This document shows, one piece after another, positions 31,113-42,178 of a stretch of DNA of 64,000 nt (its first letter is position 1; every line of letters begins with the position of its first letter). A program made the position numbers and the translations under genes. The notes below the pieces were generated by a model that made no database searches, was not told the origin of the DNA, and was given only the letters and a program-made list of their open reading frames with translations. The stretch comes from Nesterenkonia pannonica (GTDB lineage: Bacteria; Actinomycetota; Actinomycetes; Actinomycetales; Micrococcaceae), in assembly GCF_019575955.1 (NCBI RefSeq), contig NZ_CP080575.1, forward strand, positions 806,001-870,000. Direction: 5' to 3'.

Positions 31113-32178
31113 TCAGCTGACGGTGGTGATGGAGTCGTCGACGATGCCCTGGGCCCGACGGGCTGCCAGGCGGGCCTTCTGCGGCTCGATGGTGTGGCGA
31201 GGGTCGTCCGCAGAGGCGATGCTTGGCACGCAGGATGCCCAGGCGTGTGAGCGCTGAGGCGCTGAGCATCATGAGGCCGCTGGCCGCCGCGGCCGTCCGC
31301 CTACCGCCCAGCAGCGTCGAGCCTGCGGCGCCGGCGATGGTCAGCCGTTCCGCCCACTTCAGCATGGTGCCCGCTGGGCCCTGCTCCAGAGGCTCCGCCT
31401 CGGCGGGGTGCATGCGCTTCTTCATGATCTTCATCGAGACGACCTCGCCCACCGCGGCGACGGCCGCCAGCGAGCGGGCCGGGCCGGTCTGCGCCGTCGG
31501 CGTGGTCACCATGGCTGCCCCGGAGGCGGCCATGCAGGCGGAGGAGACGAACACGAAGGGCAGCTCGTCGCGTGCGGCGTTCCACGTCGGGACTGCCGTG
31601 TCGGACAGCAGCGCGCCGGTGTAGCTGGCCAGCGGGGCGGCGAGCAGGGCCGTGCCTGCCTCGGCGGGCACTTCGGCGAGCCGCAGGATGCGGCGGCCGG
31701 CCCCAGCGGGAGCCGGTGGCCGAGGAGACGGTCGGCTTCGATGCTTGCCGTGACGCCTGCCATGGTGCTGAAGGTGCTCAGCAGCCAGCTGCCGACGCTC
31801 ATCGGCGAGGTGGGCTTGAAGGTGCGCAGCATGTAGAGGAAGCGCTCGGGCCGTCCGAGGTCGTGGATCAGTGCGACTGTCCCCAGACTGACTGCACCCA
31901 GTGAGGTGAGCCTTGCGTTGCGCTGAAGGACTCGCCTACCTGTCAGCTGGGCGCCGACCGAGAGGAGCGAGGAGCCGCCTGCCAGGCCGCCGAGGAACAG
32001 GTAGGCGCCGATCTCGTCGCCCCAGGGCGGGGCTTTGACGACGGGCCGTCCGTAGTAGGACGTGAAGTTCGGCTTCTCCACCACGGGCATTTCGCGCCCG
32101 CCCTCGTCGGCCTTCCTCTTTCGCCCTCTCGAGGTGGGGCTCCGGCGGCCGGTAGGCGTCGTGCTGGGAGGTCGTCAC
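31113..32178 (-). CDS. NrfD-type membrane subunit of formate dehydrogenase
   Basis: Polytopic quinone-reacting subunit of the NrfD/PsrC family, taking the place of the cytochrome b subunit FdnI. N-terminal helices begin GAYLFLGGLAGGSSLL, then FLYMLRTFKPTSPMSVG and further helices near SYTGALLSDTAVPTW. Breaks lie near 32100, 31705 and 31215. The GTG at 32178 overlaps the stop of the iron-sulfur subunit. The C-terminus DDSITTVS is assigned by frame logic. Confidence 0.85.
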
Positions 32179-33180
32179 CGGCGGCCTCCTGAGGCGAAGG
32201 ACGCGGCGAAGGAGGCCCCGACTGCGGCGATCATGGCGCGCATGGCCATCGCGGTGTGCTTGTACATCCGTGGAAGGTCCTTGGTGGGCACGCGGGGTCG
32301 GGAGGCAGGCCGTAGACCTCGGGCTCGTCCAGCAGCAGGAACACCGATCCGGTGCCGCCCACCCTGTCCTTGGGGTTGGCGCCGTAGAGGCGGGCCTCCG
32401 TCATGCCCTGGGCGTGCAGCTCAGCGACCCGGGCGCGGGCGTCCGCGACCATGTCCGTGTGCTCGCCGAACTTGATGGACGTGGTGGGGCAGGTCTGGGC
32501 GCAGGCAGGGGTCTGGCCGTCGACGAGGCGGTCGTGGCAGAACGTGCACTTGTTGGCCGTGCCCTCGTTCGGGATGTCCTGCGCGTACTTGGACTGGTTG
32601 CGCTCGACCTTGGCGCGGATGATGCCTTCGTCGCGCCGCTCGATCACGCCGAACGGGCAGCCGCCGACGCAGGTGCCGCAGCCGTTGCAGATGTCCTCCT
32701 GGACCTTGACCGTGCCGAACTGGGTGCGGAACAGGGCCCCGGTGGGGCAGACGTCCAGGCAGCCGGCGTGGGTGCAGTGCTTGCACACGTCCGAGGACAT
32801 CAGCCAGCGGAACTCGTCGGTGTCCGGGGAGCGGTGCCGGTGCTGGTCTCTGAGGGCGGCGGCGGGCCGACGCTGGGCATGCCGAGGCTGACCAGCTTCC
32901 GCCCGGATTCCCGCGCGGTCTCGATGCGCTCCTGGTCCTGCTCGACGAAGGCGACGTGGCGCCACGTGTTGGCGCCGAGGCCCTCGGTGTTGTCGTAGGA
33001 GGACTCCGAGAGCTCGAGGTCGCTGTCGGCCGGGTTGCGGTTCCACTCCTTGCAGGCCACTTCGCAGGCTTTGCAGCCGATGCATATGGAGGTGTCGGTG
33101 AAGAACGATTTGCGCGCCTCAGCCGCGTCGCCGTGGGCTTCGGCGCTGCGCTGCGGGTCTTCGACGAGATGATCCGTCAT
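32175..33180 (-). CDS. fdnH: Formate dehydrogenase iron-sulfur subunit
   Basis: Electron-transfer subunit with four [4Fe-4S] cysteine groups: CIGCKACEVACKEWN, CKHCTHAGCLDVCP, CNGCGTCVGGCPFGV and CTFCHDRL with CAQTCP. A C-terminal hydrophobic stretch (MIAAVGASFAASFASGG) could be a membrane anchor. Frame changes near 32835 and 32295. ATG 33180 overlaps the TGA of the catalytic subunit. It passes electrons to the NrfD subunit. Confidence 0.92.
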
Positions 33181-36100
33181 GTCTTCTCCTGACTGGTGGT
33201 CCGGTCGGACTCGACGTAGGGGACGGTGAGCCGGGTGTTGCCCGTCTCCACGGAGAGGCTTACTTGCTGCCGGTACTCCTCCACCAGGGTGAGCAGCTCG
33301 GGGCCGCGGGGCGGCGTCCCGGCAGCACGGCGCACTGGGCGGCCTTGGATCCCTGGATCTGCACGTTGGGGTCAAGGACGATGCCGAGGAGGTCGTTGGC
33401 TGAGTCGCCTTCGACCACGGCATCGGTGCCGCTGCCCCAGTGGTAGGGCAGTCCCACCTGGTGGATCCGTCGTCCGCCTGCGGTGAGCGCACGCACACGG
33501 TTGGTGACCAGGACGCGGGCTTCGATGGCGGAGCGGGGCGAGATGATGGTGGCCCAGCCGTAGTTCTCCAGCCCGACCAGCTCTGCGAACTCTTCGGAGA
33601 CTTCGCAGAACATCTCCGGCTGAAGCTCCGCCAGATACGGCAGGAAGCGGCTCATGCCGCTTGGCTGTGTGGTGCTCGGTGAGCCGGTAGGTGGTGAAGA
33701 CGTGGGGGTACACGTCTGCCCCCGGCTGCTCCGAGGAGGGAGCCAGCAGGTTGTCCCGGCGCTGGAAGACGATCCGCGCAGGGTTGCTCTGCTGCCCATA
33801 GAGGGGTTGGTGATCGGGGATTCGGGCGGCTCGTAGTGCGTGGGCAGCGGACCGTCCACCATGCCCTTGGGCGCGTAGAGCCAGCCCTTGCCGTCCGACT
33901 GCATGATGAAGGGGTCGTCCCCGGCGAGCGCGTCCGGCCCGCCTGAGTCCGGGTCGGCCTCCGTGCCGGGCTTCAGGCCTATGGGGAAGTCCGGCACGTC
34001 CTTGCCGGTCCACTTCTCCTGGTCCTCGTCCCACCAGATGTACTTCTTGCGTTCGCTCCAGGGCCTGCCCTGAGGGTCGGCGGACGCGCGGTTGTACAGC
34101 ACGCGGCGGTTGGCGGGCCATGCCCACGCCCACTCGGATGCTGTCTCGTCCTGCTCCTGGCCGGGCTTGCGGCGGGCAGACTGGTTGACGCCGTCGGCGA
34201 AGATGCCGGTGTAGATCCAGCAGCCTCCTGAGGTGGACCCGTCGGCGCGCATCTGGGTGAAGCTCGACAGCGGCTTGCCGGCTGTCCTCACCGGTGAGGT
34301 GGTAGCCGTTGATCTCACGCAGGACGGCTTCTGCGTCGGGCTCGCCGTGCTCATCGACGGGGTAGTCCCAGGTGAGGTCCTGCAGGGGACGATCGCGCGG
34401 GTCGGTGGAGTCGGCCACCCGCTCCCTGATGCGCTTGCCCAGCTCGTAGAAGAACTCGAGCTCGCTCTGCGCGTCGTCGGGCGGGTTCACCGCCTGGTGG
34501 CGCCACTGGACCAGCCGCTGGGTCTGGGTGAAGGTGCCACCTTCTCGGTGTGGTTCGCCGCCGGCATGAAGAACACCTCGGTGTCGATGTCTTCGGTGCG
34601 CAGCTCGCCGCTGTCGATCTCCGGCCCGGCCTTCCACCAGGTGGCCGACTCGATGAGGCTGAAGTCGCGGACCACCAGCCACTTCAGATGAGACATTCCC
34701 ATCCGCTGCATCTTGCCGTTCGCGGAGCCCACGGCGGGGTTCTGACCGACGATGAAGTAGCCGTCGATCTCGTCCTTGAGCATCTTCTCCAGCGTCTGGT
34801 ACGTCCCGTGGGGGCCGGTCAGCCGCGGCAGGTAGCCGTAGGCGTAGTCGTTCTCCTTCTGGGCCGCATCGCCCCACCAGGCCTTGAGCAGGCTGACCGC
34901 GTACGCATCGCCATTGGCCCAGAAGCCCTTCTGGTGCTTGGATCCGATGGCGTTGGTGAACTCGGCCAGGGTGTTGTGCGTTCCGGCTTCGGGCATCGGC
35001 AGGTAGCCCGGCAGCAGGTTGAACAGGGTGGGGATGTCGGAGGAGCCCTGGATGGTGGCGTGGCCGCGCAGGGCAATGATGCCTCCGCCGGGACGTCCCA
35101 TGTTGCCCAGGAGCAGCTGAAGGGCAGCGGCGGTGCGGATGAACTGCGCGCCCTGAGCATGCTGGGTCCAGCCGACCGCGTAGCAGAACGCGGTGGTGCG
35201 GTCGCGCCCGGAGTTCTGCGTCACCGACTCGGCGAGGTACTGGAAGTCCTCGGCCGATATGCCGCAGGTCTCCTCGACCATCTCCGGGGTGTAGCGGGAG
35301 TAGTGGCGCTTGAGCACCTGGAACACGCAGCGGGGTCCTGCAGGGTGGGGTCGTGGGCGAGGTCCGCGTGCGTGAGAGGAGGTCCTCCTTCGCCGTACCC
35401 TGCGGGTCGGCTGTCTCGCCCTCATCCTCAGCTCCCTTCTCCTCAACCTTCTCCCCGCTGCCGCGGGCCTGGTAGGACCAGGAGGCCGGGCTGTAGGAGC
35501 TGCTCTCCTTGTCGTACCCGGAGAAGAGCCCGTTGAGGTCCTCGGTGTCCCGGTAGTCCTCAGAGATGATCGTCGCCGCGTTGGTGTAGTGCCGGACGTA
35601 CTCCTCGAAGTAGAGGTCGTTGCTGAGGACGTAGTTGATCAGGGCGCCCAGCAGGGCGATGTCGCTGCCTGCGCGCAGAGCCACGTGCTTGTCGGCCACG
35701 GCGCTGGTGCGGGTGAAGCGGGGTCGACGTGGATGACGCGGGCACCGCGCTTCTGCGCCTCAGTGACCCACTGGAATCCGACAGGGTGGCACTCGGCCAT
35801 GTTGGAGCCCTGAATGACGATGCAGTCAGCGTTCGCCAGGTCCTGCTGGGGCTGTGAGGCTCCGCCTCGCTCGAACGAGGTTCCCAGACCGGGAACCGTG
35901 GAGGAGTGTCAAATGCGAGCTTGGTTCTCGATCTGCACCGCGCGCATGGCCGAGAACAGCTTCTTGATGAGGTAGTTCTCCTCATTGTCGATCGTCGCGC
36001 CGCCGAGGCTGGCGATGCCCATGGTGCGGTTGACCGGGTTGCCGTGCTCGTCATGGTCCTGCCAGTGGCGTCGGCGGGACTCGACGAACCGGTCGGCGAT

Positions 36101-36472
36101 CATGTCCATGGCTTCGTCCTGGCCCAGCGCCTGCCACTCGTGGGAGCGGGGAGCGCGGTACAGGATTGTGGTCTGGCGGCCTACGGAGTTGACCAGCTGC
36201 TCGCTCGCAGCGCCCTTGGGGCAGAGCCGCCCGCGGGAGATCGGTGAGTCGGGATCGCCTTCGATGTGGATGACGCGGTCGTCCTGGCGTAGACCTTCTG
36301 GCCGCATCCCACGGCGCAGAAGGGGCAGACGCTCTGCACCACCGTGTCGGCGTCCGCTGTGCGGGGGCCGTCTGACGCGTCTTCTTGACGTCACGGCTGC
36401 GCCGCGGCCCGAGGAGTCCCGGGAGCGGAGCTGGCGGATGACGGGCCATTCCAGCGGTGTGAGCCGTGTCAT
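33177..36472 (-). CDS. fdnG: Selenocysteine-containing formate dehydrogenase catalytic subunit
   Basis: Molybdopterin enzyme oxidising formate. Near the N-terminus are the [4Fe-4S] site CPFCAVGCGQKV and RGRLCPKGAA. At 35911-35909 the codon TGA lies in QARI-U-HSST, exactly the Sec position of FdnG/FdhF. It must be read as Sec because the frame continues unbroken after it (VPGLGTSF, IVIQGSNMAECHP, HVDPRFTRT). The rest (WTQHAQGAQFIR, GNMGRPGGGI) is split by several frame changes near 36350, 36290, 35735, 35330, 34530, 34280, 33800, 33660 and 33320. No twin-arginine signal is visible, so the subunit may face the cytoplasm. A charged insertion lies near 35400-35500. Confidence 0.9.
35879..35911 (-). 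promoter_or_regulatory. Sec UGA codon and bacterial SECIS hairpin
   Basis: On the minus strand UGA (35911-35909) is followed by 11 bases and then a perfect hairpin GGTTCCC-GGTCT-GGGAACC (35897-35879), seven pairs with a five-base loop. The GGUCU loop and the 11-base distance match the SelB-binding SECIS of E. coli formate dehydrogenase genes. It lies inside the coding region. Confidence 0.93.
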
Positions 36473-36505
36473 GAAGGGATACTATCAGGGCCGTTCCGCG
36501 AGCGG

Positions 36506-37464
36506 TCAGTCCAGGCCTGTCAGCGGGTTCTGGCTGGTCACCGCGGCGTTCGCCGCCGCCGTGAGGGTCTCCAGGGCCGCCGCAATGAGCCGCATGGCGT
36601 TCGGATCCGCGCCGCGCCGCCGCGAGGATGGTGCGGGCTGGAGCGGTGGCACCGCCGAGGCTCACCCTCACGACGCCGGGATGGGTGGGCGCCATTCGCG
36701 GCAGCAGCGAGACCCCAGCCCTGAGGCGACCAGCGTGGAGACGGCCGTCCAGTCCTGGGCGTGGTGGCCCTCAGAGGGTGTGAAGCCTACTTTGGAGCAT
36801 TGCTCAAGGATCTCCTGACGCGACCCCTGCCACGGCGATCCGAGGATCCAGAGGTCCTCCTTCGCTTCGCTGAGCAGCACCTCATCCTCACGCGCGGAGA
36901 GGGGGTGTCCCCGCGGAACGATGAGGTCGACGGGCTCGGTCACCAGCCTCCTCACGGAGAAGCGCGGGTGGTCGTCGGGCGGGGTGTGCGGCCCGGCGGG
37001 CATGATCACGATGTCGGCCTGCCGTCCCGCCAGCAGGCGCGGGCCCTGGGACGGCTCCACTTCGCGCACGCGCCAGGGACTCTGCGGCCAGGCGGGCCGC
37101 CACCGGCCGAGGGCCAGCAGCACGATGGAGGAGATGGCGAAGACGTGGAGGCCACGCGCACCTCGCCGACGGCCGGATCCGCCGCATCGGCGACGGCCAT
37201 CCGCGCCGCCTCGTCGGCAGCGTGCAGGTGGGGAGCCGCTTGGACCAGAGCCTCTGCCGCGGCTGTGAGCTCCACGTTGCGTCCTCGGCGCTCGAGGAGG
37301 GGCACTCCGAGGTCCGAGGCCAGGCGCTGAATCTTGCGTGAGATGCCTGAAGCGTTGCGCCCCAGCACGTCAGCGGCGGCAGTGACGCCGCCGTACTCCG
37401 CCACAGCCTCCAGCAGGGGAACCGCATCATCCATCAGGGGAGTCGCCACCCTCCAGTCAACCAT
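36506..37464 (-). CDS. LysR-family transcriptional regulator
   Basis: N-terminal helix-turn-helix (GGVTAAADVLGRNASGISRKIQ, split as GGVTAAADVLGRNASG then ISRKIQRL) and a substrate-binding domain with IVIMPAGP and PVDLIVPRGHPLS. Breaks near 37135 and 36715. The stop is at 36506, 33 bases before the formate dehydrogenase operon in the same direction. It is divergent from a DMT transporter, and a 7-7-7 palindrome covers its start codon. Target could be either neighbour. Confidence 0.82.
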
Positions 37465-37481
37465 TGCTGAAAGCGCAATGG
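37461..37481. promoter_or_regulatory. LysR-type operator CCATTGC-N7-GCAATGG
   Basis: A perfect 7-7-7 inverted repeat overlaps the start codon of the LysR gene and faces the divergent transporter. It satisfies the T-N11-A rule of LysR boxes (ATTGC and GCAAT arms), so it suggests autorepression. Confidence 0.7.
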
Positions 37482-37538
37482 AACAGCTGACTATTGTGCC
37501 GTGGACGCATAGGGTCCCGAGGCCGGATGGTAGTCCGT

Positions 37539-38477
37539 ATGGAAATCTTCTTCGCCGTCGGAGCAGCAGCGATGTTCGGTGCCTACCACTACATGAGCGG
37601 CACGGTCGCGCGCACCGCCGGGCCTCTCGCGGTGGCCTACTGGACCCAGTACGGGGTGGTCGCGGTGGCCGCGATGCTGCTGCTCACCCAGCCGTTTCCG
37701 CCGAGCTGGAGCTTCTCCGCGATCACGTGGGGACGGTGGCCGCCCTGGGCGGGATCGCAGGGTCCCTGTGCCTCTACGCCGCTCTCTCCCGCGCCACGTT
37801 CACCCTTGCCGTCGGGGCGTCCACGGTGACGGCCACGGTGACCCTGGACTGGTGGCGATGCTGCTCCTGGGCGAGGGCGCCGAGCCCATCCGGTTCGCGC
37901 TGATCGGCCTGGCCATGCTCACCGTGTGGCTGCTGGTCTCCCAGCGCAGGGATGACCGTGCGGTGACCGTGGTGACCTCCCTCTGCCGGTGGTGACCTCG
38001 TCGATGACGATCGTCGGTCCGGACACTGTTCTGCCTCAGGCTCCGCGCACGCGCTCTGGACGCGGGTCCGCGCCCTTGGCTCTGTGCGCAGGGCTGGGCT
38101 ATGCCGTGGAGCTGGTGGGGGTGGCCCAGATTCCGGGGAATCGTTCACCCAGGGGCTGCTGGCATGGGCGGCCGCCTCGTTCCTGGTGATGCTCGGCCTG
38201 GTCACGGTGCGGCGCGGTGTGCGGGTGCTCCCAGGGGTCGGGGAGGGGCGCTGGTGGTGCTCGCCGGCGGGTTCAGCGCGGCGGGCATGCTGCTGTTCCA
38301 CCTCAGCTCCTCGGCGGTGGGGCTGGCGACGACCTCAGCGACGGTCGCCGTCTACCCGGCGGTGCCGATCCTGCTGGCGGTGGTGCTGCTGGGGAGCGGC
38401 CGACCCGTCGTGGGTGGGCCGGGCTGGTGGGCGCCGCGGCCGTGGTGGCTGCCGGTGCGCTCAGCACTGCCCTGTAG
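37539..38477 (+). CDS. DMT-superfamily (EamA) transporter, several frame changes
   Basis: Ten-helix membrane transporter of the drug/metabolite family. The N-terminal helix is MEIFFAVGAAAMFGAYHYMS, and small, hydrophobic blocks such as LGGIAGSLCLYAALSRA and VGLATTSATVAVYP repeat in two EamA halves. Breaks near 37730, 37850, 37990, 38140, 38240 and 38400. ATG 37539 or 37527 may be the start. Divergent from LysR, with which it shares a promoter gap. Substrate unknown. Confidence 0.75.
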
Positions 38478-38494
38478 ACGGGCGGGGCTGCGCC

Positions 38495-39967
38495 TCAGTT
38501 CTCCGGGAGGAGGTCGAGGGTGATCGGTGTGGCCGATTCGATCGTGCTGCTCTGCCCCTCGTACTCCACCTCGAGCGAGGCGACCAGGTCGACGGTGGCG
38601 GCGCTGATGGGGACCTCGAAGGCCGCGCCGTAGTCCCCGTACGGCCACTGGTCGATGCCGGAGGCCTCAGAGGTGTACTCGTGCTGGGTGCTGCTGCCGT
38701 CCTGGTCCACGGCTGTGAGTGTCCATGTGCCGCCGTCGAAGTCCAGGACCCCGTCCGGTCCCTGGATCTCGATGCGCATGTCGAGGATCAGCCAGATGCT
38801 GCCGGGCTCCGCGGGGCCGGTGCTGTCGAGCCCGTAGAGCATCCAGGCATCCTGGTTCTCCCAGTTGTAGCCGTCCTGGTACGCCTCCGGGTCCCATTCG
38901 AGCTCGTCGTGCTCGTAGGTGAGCATCGCTCTGTTGATGATCAGCTGCGCGTTGTGCTCGGAGCCCTCGTCGCCGCTGTAGAGCGTCTGGTCGGGGAAGA
39001 CGAACGTCTCACCCACCTCGAGGGTGTGGGGATCTCCGGCAGGTGGAAGAGTGCGGCTGCCTCAGGATCCGTGGCCTCGCCCTCGGCGAGGCTGATCTCC
39101 TGCTCCACGCCGTGCGCCGAGAGGACGAGCGCGTCGCCCTCCGCGACGGAGGCGATGAAGCTGCCGCTGATCTCCTCACCGGCGAGCGCTCCGGACTGCT
39201 CCTCGCCGCCTATGCGCACGCTGAGCTCGCCGTCCTCCGACCACGGGTCGTCCGCGGGCTCGTAGCTCCACTCCACGTACCGCAGCTGCTCTCCTCGGCG
39301 GCGACGGCGGTCTGGCCGTCGGTCTGCACGCTGTCCACCTCCGCGAAGTCGTCGATGGTGACGGTGCCCACCGGTGCTGGGAGGGGAGGGGAGCGTGAGG
39401 TCCCTGCCGCGCTCGAAGTCCTCCTGCGCGGGGCCTGGATGAACAGCCCTGGTTCGGCCGTCGTCTCAGGACTCGCCTCCCTTCGTCCTGCTCCTCCTGC
39501 TCCGGCTCCTGCGCGGCAGGCGGCTGGTCAGCAGCGGGTCGCCTCCGGGCCTGGACAGCAGCAGCCACGCAGCGGTCCCCAGCATGGCGACGGTGAAGAT
39601 GCCGAGAACGATCAGAACCGCCCACATGCCTCTGCTGCGTCCGCTTACGGAGGCTTCGCCCTGAGGGGATGCGCTCGCCACTGCGCGGACGCGGCTGCGG
39701 GGCGGTCTCGGTCTGAGCCGACCGTCTGCGGGTGCGCGGGGTCCTCGAGCGGGTTCCAGGTGCCGTCGGGTGTGCGGAACCCGGGGTGCCACCCGCCGTC
39801 AGCGTCGTGGAAGCTTACTTGCCAGAGCCTTCGGCGTCGTAGAATCCGGGCTGCCACTGACCGTCCGGGTCGTAGAATCCGCCGTGCCATAGGCCCTGGG
39901 CGTCGTGGAATCCGGGCTGCCACTGACCCCTGCCGTCAGCAGCACCGAGCGGCTGGTTGTCGCTCAT
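38495..39967 (-). CDS. Membrane-anchored protein with N-terminal W-x-x-GF repeats
   Basis: Unrecognised protein. Residues 10-70 hold four repeats of the form GxWxxGFxDxxG (for example GQWQPGFHDAQG, GLWHGGFYDPDG, GQWQPGFYDAEG and GGWHPGFRTPDG), encoded by near-identical DNA units at 39780-39950. One transmembrane helix follows (MWAVLIVLGIFTVAMLGTAA), then a charged linker and a long extracytoplasmic beta-rich domain rich in Asp and Glu. Breaks near 39815, 39650, 39470, 39430, 39290 and 39020. The repeats recall DUF2510-like modules of actinobacterial membrane proteins. Function unknown. Confidence 0.6.
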
Positions 39968-40038
39968 GCGAGCCCCTCTGATCAGTGTGAGAGACAGCCT
40001 ATGGCCAACTGCGGCGCGTGCCTACTGCTGGGGCGAAT

Positions 40039-41285
40039 TCACCAGTCGTACAGGTCGACGTTCTCCTGGCGAGCGTGAAGCCGTTGCCGGTGTCCACGGA
40101 CCAGCATTCGACGCCGGTCTCGGCAGAGGTGCAGGCGAAGTCGTCGTTGGTGATCGCCTGTCCGTAGTTCAGGCTCGCTTACTGTCCACCCACTGACGAG
40201 TCACAGTCCGGCTCGGAGCTTCCGCTGCTGCTGACGGTGAAGGTGGATCCGTCGTCACAGACGCATGGGGGCGCTGAAGTTGTGCTCGTCGATGGTGCAG
40301 GTGACGTCATCGCTGCCGAGCTGGCAGTGGATGCTGCCGCTGGGGAGGTGAAGGAGCTGCCGCTGGCCGCGTTCGCCGGTGCGGGGCGCTCCTCGTCCAC
40401 CTCCTCGGCGGTGAACTGCCACTCGGTCGTGGCGCCTTCTGAGAACTCGTAGCCGTCCATGGCCTCAGCGTTGACGGTGACGGTCTCGCCGGGCTCCACA
40501 CCCACCTCATCGCTGACCGGCTGGCCCTCGACGAGGTACTGGATCCCTTCGACGTCGGGGATCGTGATGATTCCGTCCTCTTCGTCGAAGCTGACCTCCT
40601 GCGGGGTGACGGTCTGGGAGGCGTCGGAGTCCTCCTGCCCGTCCTCAGGCGAGAGCTCCTGCTCCTCGTCCTGCTGCTCGGGCTGCTCCTGCGCCTGATC
40701 GTCCACGGGCTCGTCCTCGTCGTCGCCTGAGAAGAACAGCACCCAGAGGGCCACCAGGGCCCCGATGACCAGCAGGACGAGAAGGGCGATGATCGCGCAG
40801 ATGCCCGCAGGACTGCGGCGCTCTTCACGCGGGGCTGCTGCTGCACGGGCTCGTAGCCGCATGGGCGGGTGCTGGCCAGGGGCGCTCCCACCGGAGCGGC
40901 GGGGTAGTAGCCCTGCTGCTGATGCTCCTGCGCGTGCTGCTGGGCCGGGTAGGCGGCGGTCTGGTCCTCCCAGGGCGGGGTGCCGTGGGGTGCCACTGCC
41001 CGTGGTGGACGGCGCCGAACTCTTCGGTCTGCTGCGGGTTGGAGGAGCCGGTGGGCAGGGCCTGGGTGGGCTGGTCCTCGCCGGGGCCCGAGCGGCTCGC
41101 CAGCGCTGCGTCGACGTCGGGGTCGCCGAGGCCGCCGAGCCAGTCGAGCAGCCCCGGGTATGCGTTGGGGTGCTCGGCGATCTGGGGCCTCACCTCGGGG
41201 TGGAGGCGGCCAGCTCGTACAGCTCCTGTGCGCTGGTGCTCGGATCCTGCGCCTGGGCGCGGGGGTCCTTTGGTCCGTCCGTCAT
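40039..41285 (-). CDS. Membrane protein with N-terminal AcLRV domain
   Basis: Residues 1-60 look like the variant leucine-rich repeat of actinobacterial proteins (QELYELAAS, IAEHPNAYPGLLDWL). A Pro/Gln-rich linker follows, then one membrane helix (LLVLLVIGALVALWVLFFSG), a Glu/Gln/Asp-rich linker, and an extracellular domain ending in LNYGQAITNDDFACTSAE and GVECWSVDTGNGF. Breaks near 41205, 40985, 40845, 40290, 40180 and 40065. The C-terminal domain is common in Micrococcales secreted proteins of unknown role. Confidence 0.65.
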
Positions 41286-41352
41286 GTCCTGCATGCTCCT
41301 CGTGTCTGAACAGGTCTGTGCGGAAACCTACCGCTTTTCGCCGCTTCCTGCC

Positions 41353-42100
41353 CTACCGGCCCATGGCCCGGATGCTCGCCTCGGAGTGCTCGATCAGCTC
41401 GACAACCATGTCGACGATCAACTCTTCATCCTGGGGGTCGCTGCTCTGGGCCCAGTACTGCACGCTGGAGGATCCCATAACCTGGTAGAGGTTGACCGAG
41501 ACGCCGGAATGCTCCGGATACTCGAAGACGGTGATGTGTCCCTGAACTCCGCCCTCGTCGAAGATCCGAGTCTCGGCAGCTCCGCCGTCGATCTCCGCCA
41601 GCACGGGAAGGCACACCGCGGACTGCTGCTCCCAGACGTCGCCGAATCCCTGGAATGCCTCATACGATTGGTAGCGTGCGGTGACGCGCAGGTCCTCGGG
41701 TCCGGCGAAGGAGCGCTCTGCCTCCGTGCCGAGGCCCTCCGGTCCCTGCTCCGCCATCGAGTCGGCACGGTCGTGCCAGAAGTCGTCGCGCGCGTGGACT
41801 GCCTCCAGGCACGCGTCCGCATCCTGGGGCGGGGATCGCCTGCTCTGATCTGCTCCTGCAGGTTCTCCGAGTACGAGAGCTCCTCGCTGAGCTCCTGCCG
41901 GGCCCACTCCGCGTCGAAGAAGAAGGTGTCGGCACCGGCCTGGTCGGGGCGTCTGCGCGCAGCGTGCCCGGCAGCGCATGCTCGGCGGGAATGATCTGCT
42001 CCAGCTCCGAGGGTGTGAGCGCACGCTGCGGATACGGGCCGTCTCGAAGCATGATCGCGGCCACCAGCAGTGCGGCTGAAGCGAGGAGTGCGACGCTCAT
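41353..42100 (-). CDS. Hypothetical membrane-anchored protein
   Basis: N-terminal hydrophobic segment (MSVALLASAALLVAAIML) acting as anchor or signal, then an acidic extracellular domain (TPSELEQIIPAEHALPG, FEYPEHSGVSVNLYQVMG). Breaks near 41945 and 41835. It reads on in the same frame after the stop of the next gene upstream, so the two could be one protein if TGA at 42179 is an error. No family recognised. Confidence 0.55.
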
Positions 42101-42178
42101 CGCGCCGATGCCCGCGATCAGCCACGTGCGCCTCGAGGCTCCGGGGTTCAGGGGCCCCTCGGTGCGGGGGCGCGAGGC

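Noticed and set aside
35909..35911. TGA as a true stop or a frame error in the formate dehydrogenase
   Set aside because: The frame continues unchanged, the residue is the family's Sec position, and a SECIS follows, with all sel genes nearby.
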